This document shows positions 1-9,081 of a DNA stretch of 64,000 nucleotides, in pieces (the first letter of the stretch is position 1; every line of letters starts with the position of its first letter). The position numbers and the translations under genes are program-made. The stretch is from contig NZ_OY762512.1 of assembly GCF_963665995.1 (NCBI RefSeq), forward strand, positions 2,604,001-2,668,000, written 5' to 3'. The notes below the pieces were generated by a model that ran no database searches, had not been told where the DNA came from, and saw nothing but the letters and a program-made list of their open reading frames with translations. This stretch comes from Pleurocapsa sp. FMAR1. Lineage in GTDB: Bacteria; Cyanobacteriota; Cyanobacteriia; Cyanobacteriales; Xenococcaceae.

Positions 1-1518
1 GACATCGAGCGCGGTAGCCTCGTCAAGCTTAGTGAAGGCAACGTCTTCGAGGCTGCCAGCAAGCGGGACATTGATATTAAGACCGCTGTCGCCTGTCAGA
101 AAGTCCCCGTTAGCTGGTGCTGTTTCGAGCAGTGAGTCAATCACCTCGGTCGAGATGGCAGCTGCATTCTCAAACGCCGACTCCGTGCTTTCAAAGGGCG
201 ACGACGGAAGCTCTGTCGACACAGCGATCGCAGGAATGTCGTCGTCAAAGATGGAAGTCACCACTGGAGCGATCGTTGCCGACGTGTTGGCTGTGATGCC
301 AGTGCTAGGACCAGCGCCGACGCCCGAGACGACGAGATCTGGTGCTTCCTCCGCGAACACTTCTGGCAGCAGCACATCTAGACCGCTCGAGAGCGTCGTG
401 TTCGGTGTGGCGTTGACGGCGAAGCTTCCAGGGGTGAACTCCTGAGCCGCCCAAGGTCCAGAAATTGTAAGTGCCGTACCCTCAAAGCTCTGATCGACGA
501 GAGGCGCGATGACCGTGACGTTATGACCAGCTTCTAGCAGCGCGTCTCGCTGCGCGATGAGACCAGACGAATCAAAGCCGTCGTCGTTGGTCAGCAGGAT
601 ATTAAGGGCTACATCGGAATCATCTTTCTCGTTGAAGACATCAGCGAGACGAGCCTCGAGCGTCGCACGGTCAGATTCTGAAGAGAACCAGTTGCCGTCG
701 ATCGCCGACACGGTAATCCGATCGAGTAGAAACTGCGCGCCCTCTGAGATTGCGTTGCCAGACGATTCTTCGACGGGGATGAAATCGGATGCAAGAAAGA
801 TTGGATCTTTGGAGTCTGGGATGTCAAAGAATTCGGTTGGTGTGCCAGATGCCCCTGGTGGCTCTACCTCAGTCGCGTCGGGATCTAGAACGATCGGAAA
901 CATAGCCGTGGCTTCTTCGTCGATGAGCGTCATCGCTACGCCATCGAGGGTTTCCGATTCTGGCACATTAATTGAGAGACCGATGCCCTCTGGCAGGAGC
1001 GGCGCGCCTTCAGTCTGAGAAGTTTCGAGATCCTTAAGCACCTCGACCACGAACCCAGCAGAGCGCTCGAAAGCAAGATCGGGGTTCTCATTGTCGGCAG
1101 CCGACACTGCGATCGCCGGTAAGCCTTCAAACAAAGCGGCAACCGCGCCGTTGACCGTGCCTGAGATATTATTACTCGTGCCGATGTTTTCGCCCGCGTT
1201 CGTACCTGAAATGACGACGTCGATCGCCTCCCCAGGGAAGATCGCGCCGAGATCGGCTAACTCGAGTCCTGTCAAGACCGTTGGCACTACTGCGGCGTCA
1301 ACGGCGAAGCTGCTGGGTCCAAATTCTTCGGACGCTTCGATCGTAAAGGAGCTGGTCAAGGCATCTAATCCGCCGAGCGTGCTGCCCTGCGCGCTCTGCT
1401 GGGACTCTGGAGCCACGACCGCCACGTCGTGCCCAGCTGCGACAAGACCGTTAAATAGAGTTCCGATTCCGTCTGCGCCGATTCCATCGTCGTTAACGAG
1501 AAGGATGTTGAGAGACAT
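1..1518 (-). CDS. Tandem SurE-like 5'/3'-nucleotidase (partial, C terminus beyond window)
   Basis: The minus-strand frame is open from ATG at 1518 to the window edge (506 codons, no stop seen). It holds two SurE-like domains. Domain 1 (about residues 3-300) starts NILLVNDDG, has the metal-site serine in a PESQQSAQG stretch, and has the canonical SGTNAGENIG loop. Domain 2 starts near residue 303 with NILLTNDDG and keeps the serine (DQSFEG), but the loop reads SGVGAGPSTG, so the metal-binding asparagine is lost. SurE enzymes are metal-dependent nucleotidases of about 250 residues, so a tandem fusion is unusual. By eye the gene is clearly richer in G+C than its neighbours, which suggests transfer. 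The substrate is unknown. Confidence 0.85.
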   Translation of the reverse strand, partial: MSLNILLVNDDGIGADGIGTLFNGLVAAGHDVAVVAPESQQSAQGSTLGGLDALTSSFTIEASEEFGPSSFAVDAAVVPTVLTGLELADLGAIFPGEAIDVVISGTNAGENIGTSNNISGTVNGAVAALFEGLPAIAVSAADNENPDLAFERSAGFVVEVLKDLETSQTEGAPLLPEGIGLSINVPESETLDGVAMTLIDEEATAMFPIVLDPDATEVEPPGASGTPTEFFDIPDSKDPIFLASDFIPVEESSGNAISEGAQFLLDRITVSAIDGNWFSSESDRATLEARLADVFNEKDDSDVALNILLTNDDGFDSSGLIAQRDALLEAGHNVTVIAPLVDQSFEGTALTISGPWAAQEFTPGSFAVNATPNTTLSSGLDVLLPEVFAEEAPDLVVSGVGAGPSTGITANTSATIAPVVTSIFDDDIPAIAVSTELPSSPFESTESAFENAAAISTEVIDSLLETAPANGDFLTGDSGLNINVPLAGSLEDVAFTKLDEATALDV

Positions 1519-2206
1519 AGCCGTCTTCTTTACTATAATGTTTTTAATAAAGCAACTTAATTCAGTTGCACAGAGTTTAAAACACAATGATTCCGAATCA
1601 AGCCGTTTTGTCTTTCAATTAACGTCCACAACGCCAAATGTTAAAGACTAATAAAAAAATATCACTGCCTGATTAAATCTAAATTAAATTAAGGTCAAGG
1701 AAAAATAGAAATATTTGTATAGAGCTATATCCCTCTTCTGCCAGTTTCCGAGAATAAAAAGCAGTAAAAGCAAAAATTAGCCATCGGGAAAATAGAAAGA
1801 AAATTGATTCATGATAGCAATTAGTCGATGAAAACCAACCAATAAAGAACCCTAAAAGACTAGCTTCGTATCGCAAATAAGCAGAACACTAGTAAAAAAA
1901 CATAGTTGATTATATAATCAATTAAATATAGAAAGAGTTAATTCCTGAGTTAGACAAGGCAGGAGTTTCAATGGGTGGATTAATTGCCTACTTTCACTGT
2001 TCTAAAAAATCCTCGAACACAATTGATAACTTTGCTTTGCCCGCTTCTGCTTAAGCCGAACTCGCGTTATTTAATTTTTGTCATTTTATAAAGATATGCC
2101 TTCTAGCTTATCGCTTCAAACTGCAAGCTTTAATAGAGAGTTTTACAACTGCTACTAATCCAATATATTCTAGGTTTGAGCGATTATTCCCCAGAAGGAG
2201 CAAGAT
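1519..2206. other. AT-rich intergenic region
   Basis: This gap separates the divergent SurE-like and kinase genes. It is AT-rich and holds only short open frames without recognisable protein character. A TATAGT/TATAAT-like stretch lies just upstream of the SurE start, and a GAAGGAG ribosome-binding sequence lies immediately before 2207. I see no RNA gene or repeat. Confidence 0.6.
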
Positions 2207-3142
2207 ATGAAAGATAGACCTATTATTCTCGGTATAGTTGGCGACAGCGCAGCGGGCAAAACAACGTTGACGAAGGGAATTGCTCAAGTGTTAGGAAAAA
2301 ACAACGTTACCGTGATTTGTACTGATGACTATCATCGTTACGATCGCACCCAAAGAGCGGAAATGAAAATATCTGCTCTCAATCCAGACTGCAATTATTT
2401 AGACATTATAGAACAGCATTTGGCATTGCTACGTTCAGGAAGGTCTATCCTCAAGCCTATTTATAACCACAGTACGGGTGCTTTCGATCCACCAGAATAT
2501 ATTGAACCTCGTCAGTATGTTATTGTCGAAGGCTTACTAGGGTATTCAACCAGCAGGATGCGAGATAGCTATGATGTGAAAACCTATCTAGCTCCCCCAG
2601 AATCCTTGAGAGCATACTGGAAAATCAAGCGAGATACTCGTAAAAGAGGATACAGCGAAGAACAAGTTCAAGACCAACTACGTCAAAGAGAACCAGACTC
2701 TGAAGCCTTTATCCGTCCACAACGTAAATGGGCAGATATGGTTGTTAGCTTTTATCCTCCTGATGAAACAGAACTGGAAGAAGACAACATTATGCTTAAC
2801 GCTAATTTAATCTTGCGTCCGACAATTCCTCACCCAGATTTAACCACTATTTTAAATTCTGAAGGCAATCATCTTGGTGCAGCTATTCGCCTGGGTTTAA
2901 GCCGTGATATGGGCAAACCCGTAGATATTTTAGAAATTGATGGTCATGCGAGTTTAGAGCAGGTTAGAGAATTAGAAAAGATTATGTGTGGCGAAGTTCC
3001 CTATCTAGGTCAATTTTGTAGTTTAGAAGGAAACCAAGAACTAGGAAAGTTAACTGGAACTACGGGAGAAACTTTACAAAGTTATCCTCTGGCTTTAACT
3101 CAGTTACTTATTACCTATCATATGCTCAAAGCAGCAAGCTAA
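2207..3142 (+). CDS. Phosphoribulokinase/uridine kinase-family protein (Prk paralogue)
   Basis: This is a 311-residue P-loop kinase. The N terminus reads GIVGDSAAGKTT (Walker A), followed by a TDDYHRYDR segment and a PIYNHSTG motif, all diagnostic of the phosphoribulokinase family. The Calvin-cycle enzyme of cyanobacteria carries GDSGCGKST, whose cysteine takes part in thioredoxin/CP12 redox control. Here that residue is alanine, so this is probably a second, redox-insensitive paralogue rather than the main Prk. Substrate unknown. A good ribosome-binding site (AGAAGGAG) precedes the ATG. It stands alone, with the SIMPL gene 75 bp downstream on the same strand. Confidence 0.8.
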   Translation: MKDRPIILGIVGDSAAGKTTLTKGIAQVLGKNNVTVICTDDYHRYDRTQRAEMKISALNPDCNYLDIIEQHLALLRSGRSILKPIYNHSTGAFDPPEYIEPRQYVIVEGLLGYSTSRMRDSYDVKTYLAPPESLRAYWKIKRDTRKRGYSEEQVQDQLRQREPDSEAFIRPQRKWADMVVSFYPPDETELEEDNIMLNANLILRPTIPHPDLTTILNSEGNHLGAAIRLGLSRDMGKPVDILEIDGHASLEQVRELEKIMCGEVPYLGQFCSLEGNQELGKLTGTTGETLQSYPLALTQLLITYHMLKAAS

Positions 3143-3217
3143 TAGGCATTGATAACAAGTTAAGAAAATGTACAATCTGTCAAGTAGATGCAAGTAAAAA
3201 TCAGCTAGGGGTGAACA

Positions 3218-3967
3218 ATGAGCAAAAGTCTAAAACAATCAAAAATAAGCCAATTTGCTCTATCTTGCCAAGGTTTAGCCAGATCCTTAGCTGTTTGCAG
3301 TTTTCTTAGCTTGACTTTGATTAATCCAGCTATGGCGGAAGAAAAATTGGTACCAACTTTGACAGTAACTGGGAATGGGAGCGAAAATATTGCTACTACC
3401 CTGACACAAGTTAAGTTAGGAGTTGAGATTCAGGGGAAAACGGCGATGGAGGTTCAACAAGAAATAGCCAAGCGAACATCAGCTTTGGTAGATTTGTTGC
3501 GCTCAAAAGATGTTCAAGAGTTACAGACAGCTGGTGTAAGCCTAGAACCAAATTATGACTATACTAATAATCAAAGAAACTTAGTGGGTTATATTGGCAC
3601 AAATACAGTTAGCTTTCGCCTCCAGACTGAGCAAGTTGGAACTTTATTAGATGAAACCGTTAAAGCGGGAGCTAGTCGCATTGATGAAGTAAGTTTTATT
3701 GCTAGCCCTGAAGCGATCGCTGAGGCTCAAAAAGAAGCTCTCCGTAAAGCTACCATTGATGCTCAAGCTATGGCAAATGTTGTTTTGAAGACTCTAAATC
3801 TTGCTTCTAAAGAGATTGTTAGTGTTCAGGTTAATCAAGCCAGCGTCCCCCCACCAAATCCCCTTCGAGTTCAACAACTGTCAAAAGCGGATGCGGAAGT
3901 CAATACGCCTATTATTGGTGGAAAACAAACAGTCCAAGCTTCTGTTACTTTGCAAATCAGCTATTAG
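3218..3967 (+). CDS. SIMPL-domain (DUF541) exported protein
   Basis: This 249-residue protein has an N-terminal signal peptide: a basic start, then a hydrophobic stretch ending near AMAEEK around residue 40. The mature part fits the SIMPL/DUF541 fold: a LTVTGNGSENI opening, a central KDVQELQTAGVSLEP segment, and alternating strands and helices. Family members are periplasmic or outer-membrane-associated; some have been linked to oxidative-stress tolerance, and their biochemical role is not settled. An AGGGG ribosome-binding sequence lies just before the ATG. Its stop directly abuts the stop of the convergent CRR6-like gene. Confidence 0.8.
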   Translation: MSKSLKQSKISQFALSCQGLARSLAVCSFLSLTLINPAMAEEKLVPTLTVTGNGSENIATTLTQVKLGVEIQGKTAMEVQQEIAKRTSALVDLLRSKDVQELQTAGVSLEPNYDYTNNQRNLVGYIGTNTVSFRLQTEQVGTLLDETVKAGASRIDEVSFIASPEAIAEAQKEALRKATIDAQAMANVVLKTLNLASKEIVSVQVNQASVPPPNPLRVQQLSKADAEVNTPIIGGKQTVQASVTLQISY

Positions 3968-4435
3968 CTAAATCATCTCAAAAAAAGCATCGTCTAATTC
4001 ATAGCCAAACAGTTGCGCCATAGATTTTAGGCGCGATCGCGATGGGATATTCTGCTCTTGTAGCCAATCTGAGAGAACAAAGATTTTATTCATCACAAAT
4101 ATTTCCAAGGCTTCAGGGTTAAAAATAATACCTTCGCTGCGGTTAAATTCATGAGGCACGAGCATTGCCGTATAACGAACTAGTTCTCCTGTTTTCCAGT
4201 CTAACAAGAATGGTATCCACGGATAAACTGCATCTAAGCGTATAAACCACAGTCTAATCTCTGGTATTTCCGATAATTCGCGAGGATCGTTATCTTCTCG
4301 CTGATAGTCGATCATCAACTGTAACTGCTGTTCATAATCGATGATCTTATTTAATGTAGAGTCTATTTGATTTTTGGCAGCAAATAAATCTAGATTGTTG
4401 ATGGCTTGAGAATCTAAAACTAACTTGATAGTCAC
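3968..4435 (-). CDS. CRR6-like NDH-1 assembly factor (DUF1817)
   Basis: This is a 155-residue soluble protein with segments I associate with the CRR6/DUF1817 family: DPRELSEIPEIRLWFIRLD, YPWIPFLLDWK, and a C-terminal SRSRLKSMAQ followed by GYELDD. In plants CRR6 is needed to assemble the NdhI-containing subcomplex of chloroplast NDH; the cyanobacterial homologue is linked to NDH-1 assembly. No signal peptide or membrane segment is visible. It converges on the SIMPL gene with no gap between stops. The family call comes from memory of the sequence pattern. Confidence 0.72.
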   Translation of the reverse strand: MTIKLVLDSQAINNLDLFAAKNQIDSTLNKIIDYEQQLQLMIDYQREDNDPRELSEIPEIRLWFIRLDAVYPWIPFLLDWKTGELVRYTAMLVPHEFNRSEGIIFNPEALEIFVMNKIFVLSDWLQEQNIPSRSRLKSMAQLFGYELDDAFFEMI

Positions 4436-4623
4436 AATAAATATTACAAAAATAGAGGCTGAAGGACAATTCTGTTGAGCTAAAATTAACTATAGTGAAC
4501 GCAAAGCATAACTGTAAAACGAGTTACTGTTTACTTTACTAATTTTTAGATTAGACATTTACATATATTTTAAGTTAAAGTGGTAATGACTATGTATAAG
4601 CTTGAATCCATCGAGCCTCACCT

Positions 4624-5082
4624 ATGAAAACTCCAGAGGCAAACCTAACACCAATTAACTCTTTAGAGGATGCTTTAACCCGCTGCCAAGATTTGGGAAT
4701 GCGGGTTAGTCGTCAGCGTCGCTATATTTTAGAGTTGCTGTGGTCACAAGAAGAGCATCTTTCGGCTAGAGAGATATACGACTTGCTCAATCAACAAGGC
4801 AAAGAAATTGGTCACACATCTGTATACCAAAACCTGGATGCTTTGTCTGCTGGAAGCATAATAGAATGTGTTGAGCGTTCTGACGGTAGATTGTATGGCA
4901 ACATCAGCGACTCTCATAGTCATGTAAATTGCTTAGATACTAATCAAATAATAGATCTGCAAATTGAGTTGCCCAAAGCAATAATCAAGCAGATAGAAGC
5001 AGAAACGGGCGTCACCATTACTGATTACCGCATTGACTTCTTTGGTTATAAAAATGCAGCAAAAGCCGATTTAGGCAGTTAG
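4624..5082 (+). CDS. Fur-family regulator, FurC/PerR type
   Basis: This 152-residue Fur-family repressor has an N-terminal winged helix (RVSRQRRYILELLW, then HTSVYQNLDALSAG) and a C-terminal dimerisation/metal domain (SDSHSHVNCLDTNQIIDL). In FurA/Zur proteins the last motif usually contains C-x-x-C for structural zinc. Here the second cysteine is threonine (CLDT) and no second CxxC pair follows, a pattern I associate with the cyanobacterial FurC/PerR branch that senses peroxide. It lies upstream of sir but is separated by about 390 bp with its own inverted repeat, so co-transcription is unlikely. The subfamily assignment is less certain than the family. Confidence 0.78.
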   Translation: MKTPEANLTPINSLEDALTRCQDLGMRVSRQRRYILELLWSQEEHLSAREIYDLLNQQGKEIGHTSVYQNLDALSAGSIIECVERSDGRLYGNISDSHSHVNCLDTNQIIDLQIELPKAIIKQIEAETGVTITDYRIDFFGYKNAAKADLGS

Positions 5083-5150
5083 AGCGGGTGGAAACGCTAC
5101 ATGCGGCACTTCGGCGCCTTTGTGTTTAAGAAGCTTGTTCCACGCCCGCT
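5083..5150. repeat. Imperfect inverted repeat downstream of the Fur-family gene
   Basis: The arms AGCGGGTGGAA (5083-5093) and TTCCACGCCCGCT (5138-5150) can pair apart from a two-base bulge and enclose about 44 bases. There is no T tract, so it is not a typical terminator. It could be a small intergenic palindromic repeat or an RNA structure. The rest of the gap to 5473 is AT-rich and presumably holds the sir promoter. Confidence 0.5.
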
Positions 5151-5473
5151 TCGACAGTTAGAGCATTTCTAATCAACATTACAGCTAATTTTTGTAAGCA
5201 GAAACGAATAACTTGTATTCCTGGCTACAAAAATGAGAAGATATAGACTCCTTGCTCAAGTGCAATCAGGCTAATCTTCATAGTTTTTAACAAAAGTTAG
5301 ACGCAATTTTTTAGCTAATTAAAGTAAAAGCAAATTATAGTTTACTTTTTTATATTTTTCTAATTCAATATCTTGTACTCAGTTGCGATCGCAAACGCTA
5401 AGATAAAAAAGAATCTTAAATCACTAAGCAGCACACACAAGAATATCCTTCCTGATAATTATTTAAGAACAAC

Positions 5474-7408
5474 ATGGTTCAGACCCCTATCCAAACAAAA
5501 GTATCCAAAGTAGAAAAGTTAAAAGACCGCAGTAATTATCTGCGCGAACCTCTTTTAAGCGAACTGAAAGAAGGCACAACGCACTTTAGCGAAGATGCGA
5601 TCCAAATTCTTAAGTTTCATGGCTCTTATCAGCAAGATAATCGTGACAATCGGGCGAAGGGTCAGGAAAAAGACTATCAAATGATGCTGCGTACTCGCAG
5701 TCCTGGGGGATTAGTCCCGCCAGAGTTATTTTTAGCTTTAGATCGCCTATCAGAAGAATACGGTAATCATACGCTCAGGATTACTACTCGCCAGGGTTTT
5801 CAGATTCACGGAATCTTGAAAAAAAATCTCCAAGAAGTAATCAAAAGTATTTTAGATAATATGGGTTCTACCCTGAGTGCCTGTGGAGATGTCAACCGCA
5901 ACATTATGTCTCCTCCTGCACCATTTAAAAACAAACCCGAATATCAGTATGCTTTTGAGTATGCTAATAATATTGCCGATCTGCTTAATCCTCAAAGTGG
6001 AGTATATTATGAAATTTGGCTAGACGGAGAAAAAGCAATTAGCGCAGAAGAAGCTCCTGAAGTAAAAGCCGCCAGACAAAGCCAAGGCAATGGCATGATT
6101 GTTGAAAATACCCTTGAGCCTATTTATGGAGAGCATTACCTACCCCGTAAATTTAAAATTTGCGTAACTGTACCTGGCGATAACTCCATTGATGTTTATA
6201 CTCACGACATCAGCTTGGTAGTAATGACCAATAAAAAAGGAGAACTACAGGGCTTTAACGTTATGGCTGGGGGTGGCTTAGGTCGAACTCACAACAAAGA
6301 AGAAACCTTTGCCCGCATCTCTGACGAGCTAGGCTATGTAGATAAAGCTGATGTCTATGATTTAGTCAAGGCAATTGTTGCCACTCAAAGAGACTATGGC
6401 GATCGCACTAACCGTCGTCATGCCAGAATGAAGTACTTAATTCATGACTGGGGTGTAGCCAAGTTTAAAGCTAAAGTTGAATCTTACTTTGGTCAAGAAC
6501 TCAAGCCCTTTAAAAAATTACCCGAATGGCAATATCAAGATTTCCTTGGCTGGTACGAACAAGGTGACGGCAAGTGGTTCTTTGGTATTGGTGTCGAAAA
6601 CGGCAGAATCAAAGATGAAGGTGCTTTCCAGCTAAAATCTGCCCTGAGAGAAATTGTGCAGCAGTTAAACATACCGATGCGCTTATCTCCCAACCACAAT
6701 GTCATTCTCTGTGAAATTGACCCTGAACAAAAAGAAACAATAGAAAACATCCTCCAAAATAGAGGAATAGAAACCGATCCTAGCGCGATCGAGCCTTTGA
6801 CTCGCTATTCAATGGCTTGTCCTGCATTGCCTACCTGTGGACTAGCGGTAACTGAATCTGAGCGAGCTTTACCAGGAATTACCGATCGCATTAGAGCATT
6901 ATTGAATAAACTAGGAATGGCAGACGAACACTTCGTGATGCGGATGACTGGATGCCCCAACGGCTGCGCTCGTCCCTACATGGCAGAGTTAGGCTTTGTT
7001 GGTAGCGCACCTGGAAAATACCAAATCTGGCTGGGAGGGACACCAAATCAGACTCAACTAGCTCAACCCTACGAACAAAAAATGTCAGTAGAAGAGCTAG
7101 AAAACTTCTTTGAGCCTATTTTTGTTTTCTTCCAACAGAATCGCCAATCCCAAGAAAGTTTTGGCTCATTCTGTAGCCGTGTTGGATTCGCTGCCATTCG
7201 TAATTTTTCTGAAAACTATACAATAGGAAGCTATATGGATACAGATACTACTACAAAACGGAAGTTTCGCAAAAATCAACGTCGCGTTAGTGTCCCCGAT
7301 GAGGTTTTTCCCAAACTAAAAGAGATTGCCGAAAAAGAAGGTAGACCGATGAATCAGATTATTGCTGATGCTTTGAGCGAATATTTTACTAAGAAGAAAG
7401 AAGCGTAA
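5474..7408 (+). CDS. sir: Ferredoxin-sulfite reductase with a ribbon-helix-helix-like C-terminal tail
   Basis: This 644-residue enzyme performs the six-electron reduction of sulfite to sulfide in cysteine biosynthesis, with siroheme and a 4Fe-4S cluster. The cluster cysteines are visible as CPALPTC (C449, C455) and GCPNGC (C494, C498), the last inside the sulfite reductase signature [11 protein letters not shown]. Siroheme/substrate-binding segments such as TTRQGFQ and GDVNRN are also present. It lacks the flavoprotein partner motif and so is ferredoxin-dependent. The last 41 residues, from about 604, read [20 protein letters not shown] followed by [13 protein letters not shown], which resembles a CopG/Arc-type ribbon-helix-helix. 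A strong terminator follows. Confidence 0.93.
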   Translation: MVQTPIQTKVSKVEKLKDRSNYLREPLLSELKEGTTHFSEDAIQILKFHGSYQQDNRDNRAKGQEKDYQMMLRTRSPGGLVPPELFLALDRLSEEYGNHTLRITTRQGFQIHGILKKNLQEVIKSILDNMGSTLSACGDVNRNIMSPPAPFKNKPEYQYAFEYANNIADLLNPQSGVYYEIWLDGEKAISAEEAPEVKAARQSQGNGMIVENTLEPIYGEHYLPRKFKICVTVPGDNSIDVYTHDISLVVMTNKKGELQGFNVMAGGGLGRTHNKEETFARISDELGYVDKADVYDLVKAIVATQRDYGDRTNRRHARMKYLIHDWGVAKFKAKVESYFGQELKPFKKLPEWQYQDFLGWYEQGDGKWFFGIGVENGRIKDEGAFQLKSALREIVQQLNIPMRLSPNHNVILCEIDPEQKETIENILQNRGIETDPSAIEPLTRYSMACPALPTCGLAVTESERALPGITDRIRALLNKLGMADEHFVMRMTGCPNGCARPYMAELGFVGSAPGKYQIWLGGTPNQTQLAQPYEQKMSVEELENFFEPIFVFFQQNRQSQESFGSFCSRVGFAAIRNFSENYTIGSYMDTDTTTKRKFRKNQRRVSVPDEVFPKLKEIAEKEGRPMNQIIADALSEYFTKKKEA

Positions 7409-7447
7409 TCTAGTTAGCTGTAACTTAAATAATTATTAGTGATTGTG

Positions 7448-7477
7448 GAGGCTGTCTTTTGGCAGTCTCTTTTTTTT
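7448..7477 (+). terminator. Rho-independent terminator of sir
   Basis: GAGGCTGTC and GGCAGTCTC pair (with G-T wobbles) around a TTTT loop and are followed by an eight-base T tract. It lies 40 bp after the sir stop codon. Confidence 0.85.
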
Positions 7478-7621
7478 ATGTTATCTATTTAATACAACAT
7501 TTGAGATCGGTATAATAACTGATTTGAATTTGTCTAAATTTGACTAAACTTTAAAAATCTATCTGCTACAGATATTTGAATATCAGCAGCATTTGCAGTC
7601 TTTTATTAATTGGTGACCACC

Positions 7622-8785
7622 ATGAATAATGACAATATTAAAGATGAACTAATTTTAGTTGTCAAAGAGCTAAAAAAAGATCTAGCGACCCTGTTAAACG
7701 CTTTACAATCAGCTAAATACTCTATTATGGTGGTTCAAAATCAAGAAGACGCTCTAACTTTAGCTAAGTCGATCAAACCCAGCTTGATTGTGTTAGACAT
7801 TTCAATGTCCCAGATGAATGGATGGGAAATATGTAGACAGCTAAAAAACAATTCTCAAACTAGCAAAGTTCCCTTAGTTTTGATTAATTCTTCGATAAAT
7901 ACTGCCCAGAGGGTGACTGAATTAGGTTGGCAAAACCTTAACTGTGTTGCTCGAAATAGCCAGCCTCAAAAAATTGTTCATTTGATTGAAACTTTTTTAT
8001 CTAACAGGGTTAAGCATTCAGCAGACTTTTTAAGCAAGACAATTCGACTAAAAGAAAATCATCATTTATCAGGTTTAGAACGAAATTTAGAAGAATTTAC
8101 TTCTCTTGTATCCCAAGATTTACAGACATCACTAAGTTCATTGACCATGTTTACTGATTTACTTACTAAAGAGTATCAGAGTGGTTTAGATCAAACAGCC
8201 CAAAATTATCTTGCAAGCATCAGCAATAGCAGTTCGCGGATGCAAACCTTGATTGAAGACTTACGGAATTATGCTCAAGCAGGAAAAAGTGAACAAACTT
8301 GGCTGATGGTTGATTTGAATCAAGTGATGCAGCAGGTTATTAAAGATTTGCAAAAGGCGATCGCTGATACCAAAGCAGAAATTATGGTAGGAGATTTACC
8401 CTGCATTTTGATCAATCCCCAGGAAATATATCAGATACTGCAAAATTTGCTCGAAAATGCCCTCAAGTTTAGTGGCAACGATCCCCGTATTCAAATTACT
8501 GCGGTTCAACAAGAACAAGCATGGTTAATTGCCGTAGCTGATAACGGTATTGGCATTCCTCAAGAATTTCATTCCCAAGTTTTTCAAGTTTTCCATAGAG
8601 TTCATTCCACCGAAGCTTATTCTGGGGCGGGGATCGGTTTAGCTGTTTGCGAAAAAATTATCGATCGCTACGGTGGAAAAATCTGGGTTGAGTCCAACGG
8701 CGATCGCGGCTCAACCTTTTATTTCACTTTGCCGATGGATGTTTGTTTACAAAAAACAGTTACCCTAACCCAAGTCAATAATTAA
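7622..8785 (+). CDS. Degenerate receiver-histidine kinase hybrid (H-box His replaced)
   Basis: The protein starts with a receiver-like domain (about residues 1-115) that keeps the phospho-acceptor aspartate (VLDISM, D59) but lacks the usual acidic pair and the conserved lysine. A DHp helix follows: the usual SHDLQ motif reads SQDLQ, with glutamine (codon CAA, 8114-8116) at residue 165. The HATPase domain looks intact: an N box (NLLENALKF), a G1 box (VADNGIGIP) and a G2 box (GAGIGLAVCEK). It could therefore bind ATP yet not autophosphorylate on histidine. The start is taken at ATG 7622; an in-frame TTG at 7610 is also possible. It is monocistronic. Confidence 0.82.
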   Translation: MNNDNIKDELILVVKELKKDLATLLNALQSAKYSIMVVQNQEDALTLAKSIKPSLIVLDISMSQMNGWEICRQLKNNSQTSKVPLVLINSSINTAQRVTELGWQNLNCVARNSQPQKIVHLIETFLSNRVKHSADFLSKTIRLKENHHLSGLERNLEEFTSLVSQDLQTSLSSLTMFTDLLTKEYQSGLDQTAQNYLASISNSSSRMQTLIEDLRNYAQAGKSEQTWLMVDLNQVMQQVIKDLQKAIADTKAEIMVGDLPCILINPQEIYQILQNLLENALKFSGNDPRIQITAVQQEQAWLIAVADNGIGIPQEFHSQVFQVFHRVHSTEAYSGAGIGLAVCEKIIDRYGGKIWVESNGDRGSTFYFTLPMDVCLQKTVTLTQVNN

Positions 8786-9081
8786 CGCTACTTTCGGGTT
8801 ATGAACATGAAATAGTTGAGCTGTAACCTATAACCTGTAATCTATAACCTATAACCAAAAAGCCTTTGAAAGATTTGTTGATTTTCCCCACCTAAAATTT
8901 CATCATTGAAGAACGGTTTTTCAATTACCTCTCTTTGCAATAGCTCTACTCTTCCACGCGAATCTTATCCCGAACTCAGGTTAAGTACGTATTATTATAG
9001 AGGTCAGCAAGTAGCAAGTAATAGGTATGAATTTACAGGGTTTAAAAGTAGAAGAAAGTTAAGTTGCTAGATTGAAAAAAA

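Noticed and set aside
32-1651. Several plus-strand open frames across the first 1.6 kb
   Set aside because: They are serine/proline-rich antisense readings of the SurE-like gene, which has clear motifs on the minus strand.
1679-1876. Minus-strand 65-residue frame
   Set aside because: Hydrophobic low-complexity translation, no ribosome-binding site, no family character.
5083-5150. Possible tRNA suggested by paired ends and a TTCGA nearby
   Set aside because: No proper D, anticodon and T arms can be drawn; treated as an inverted repeat.
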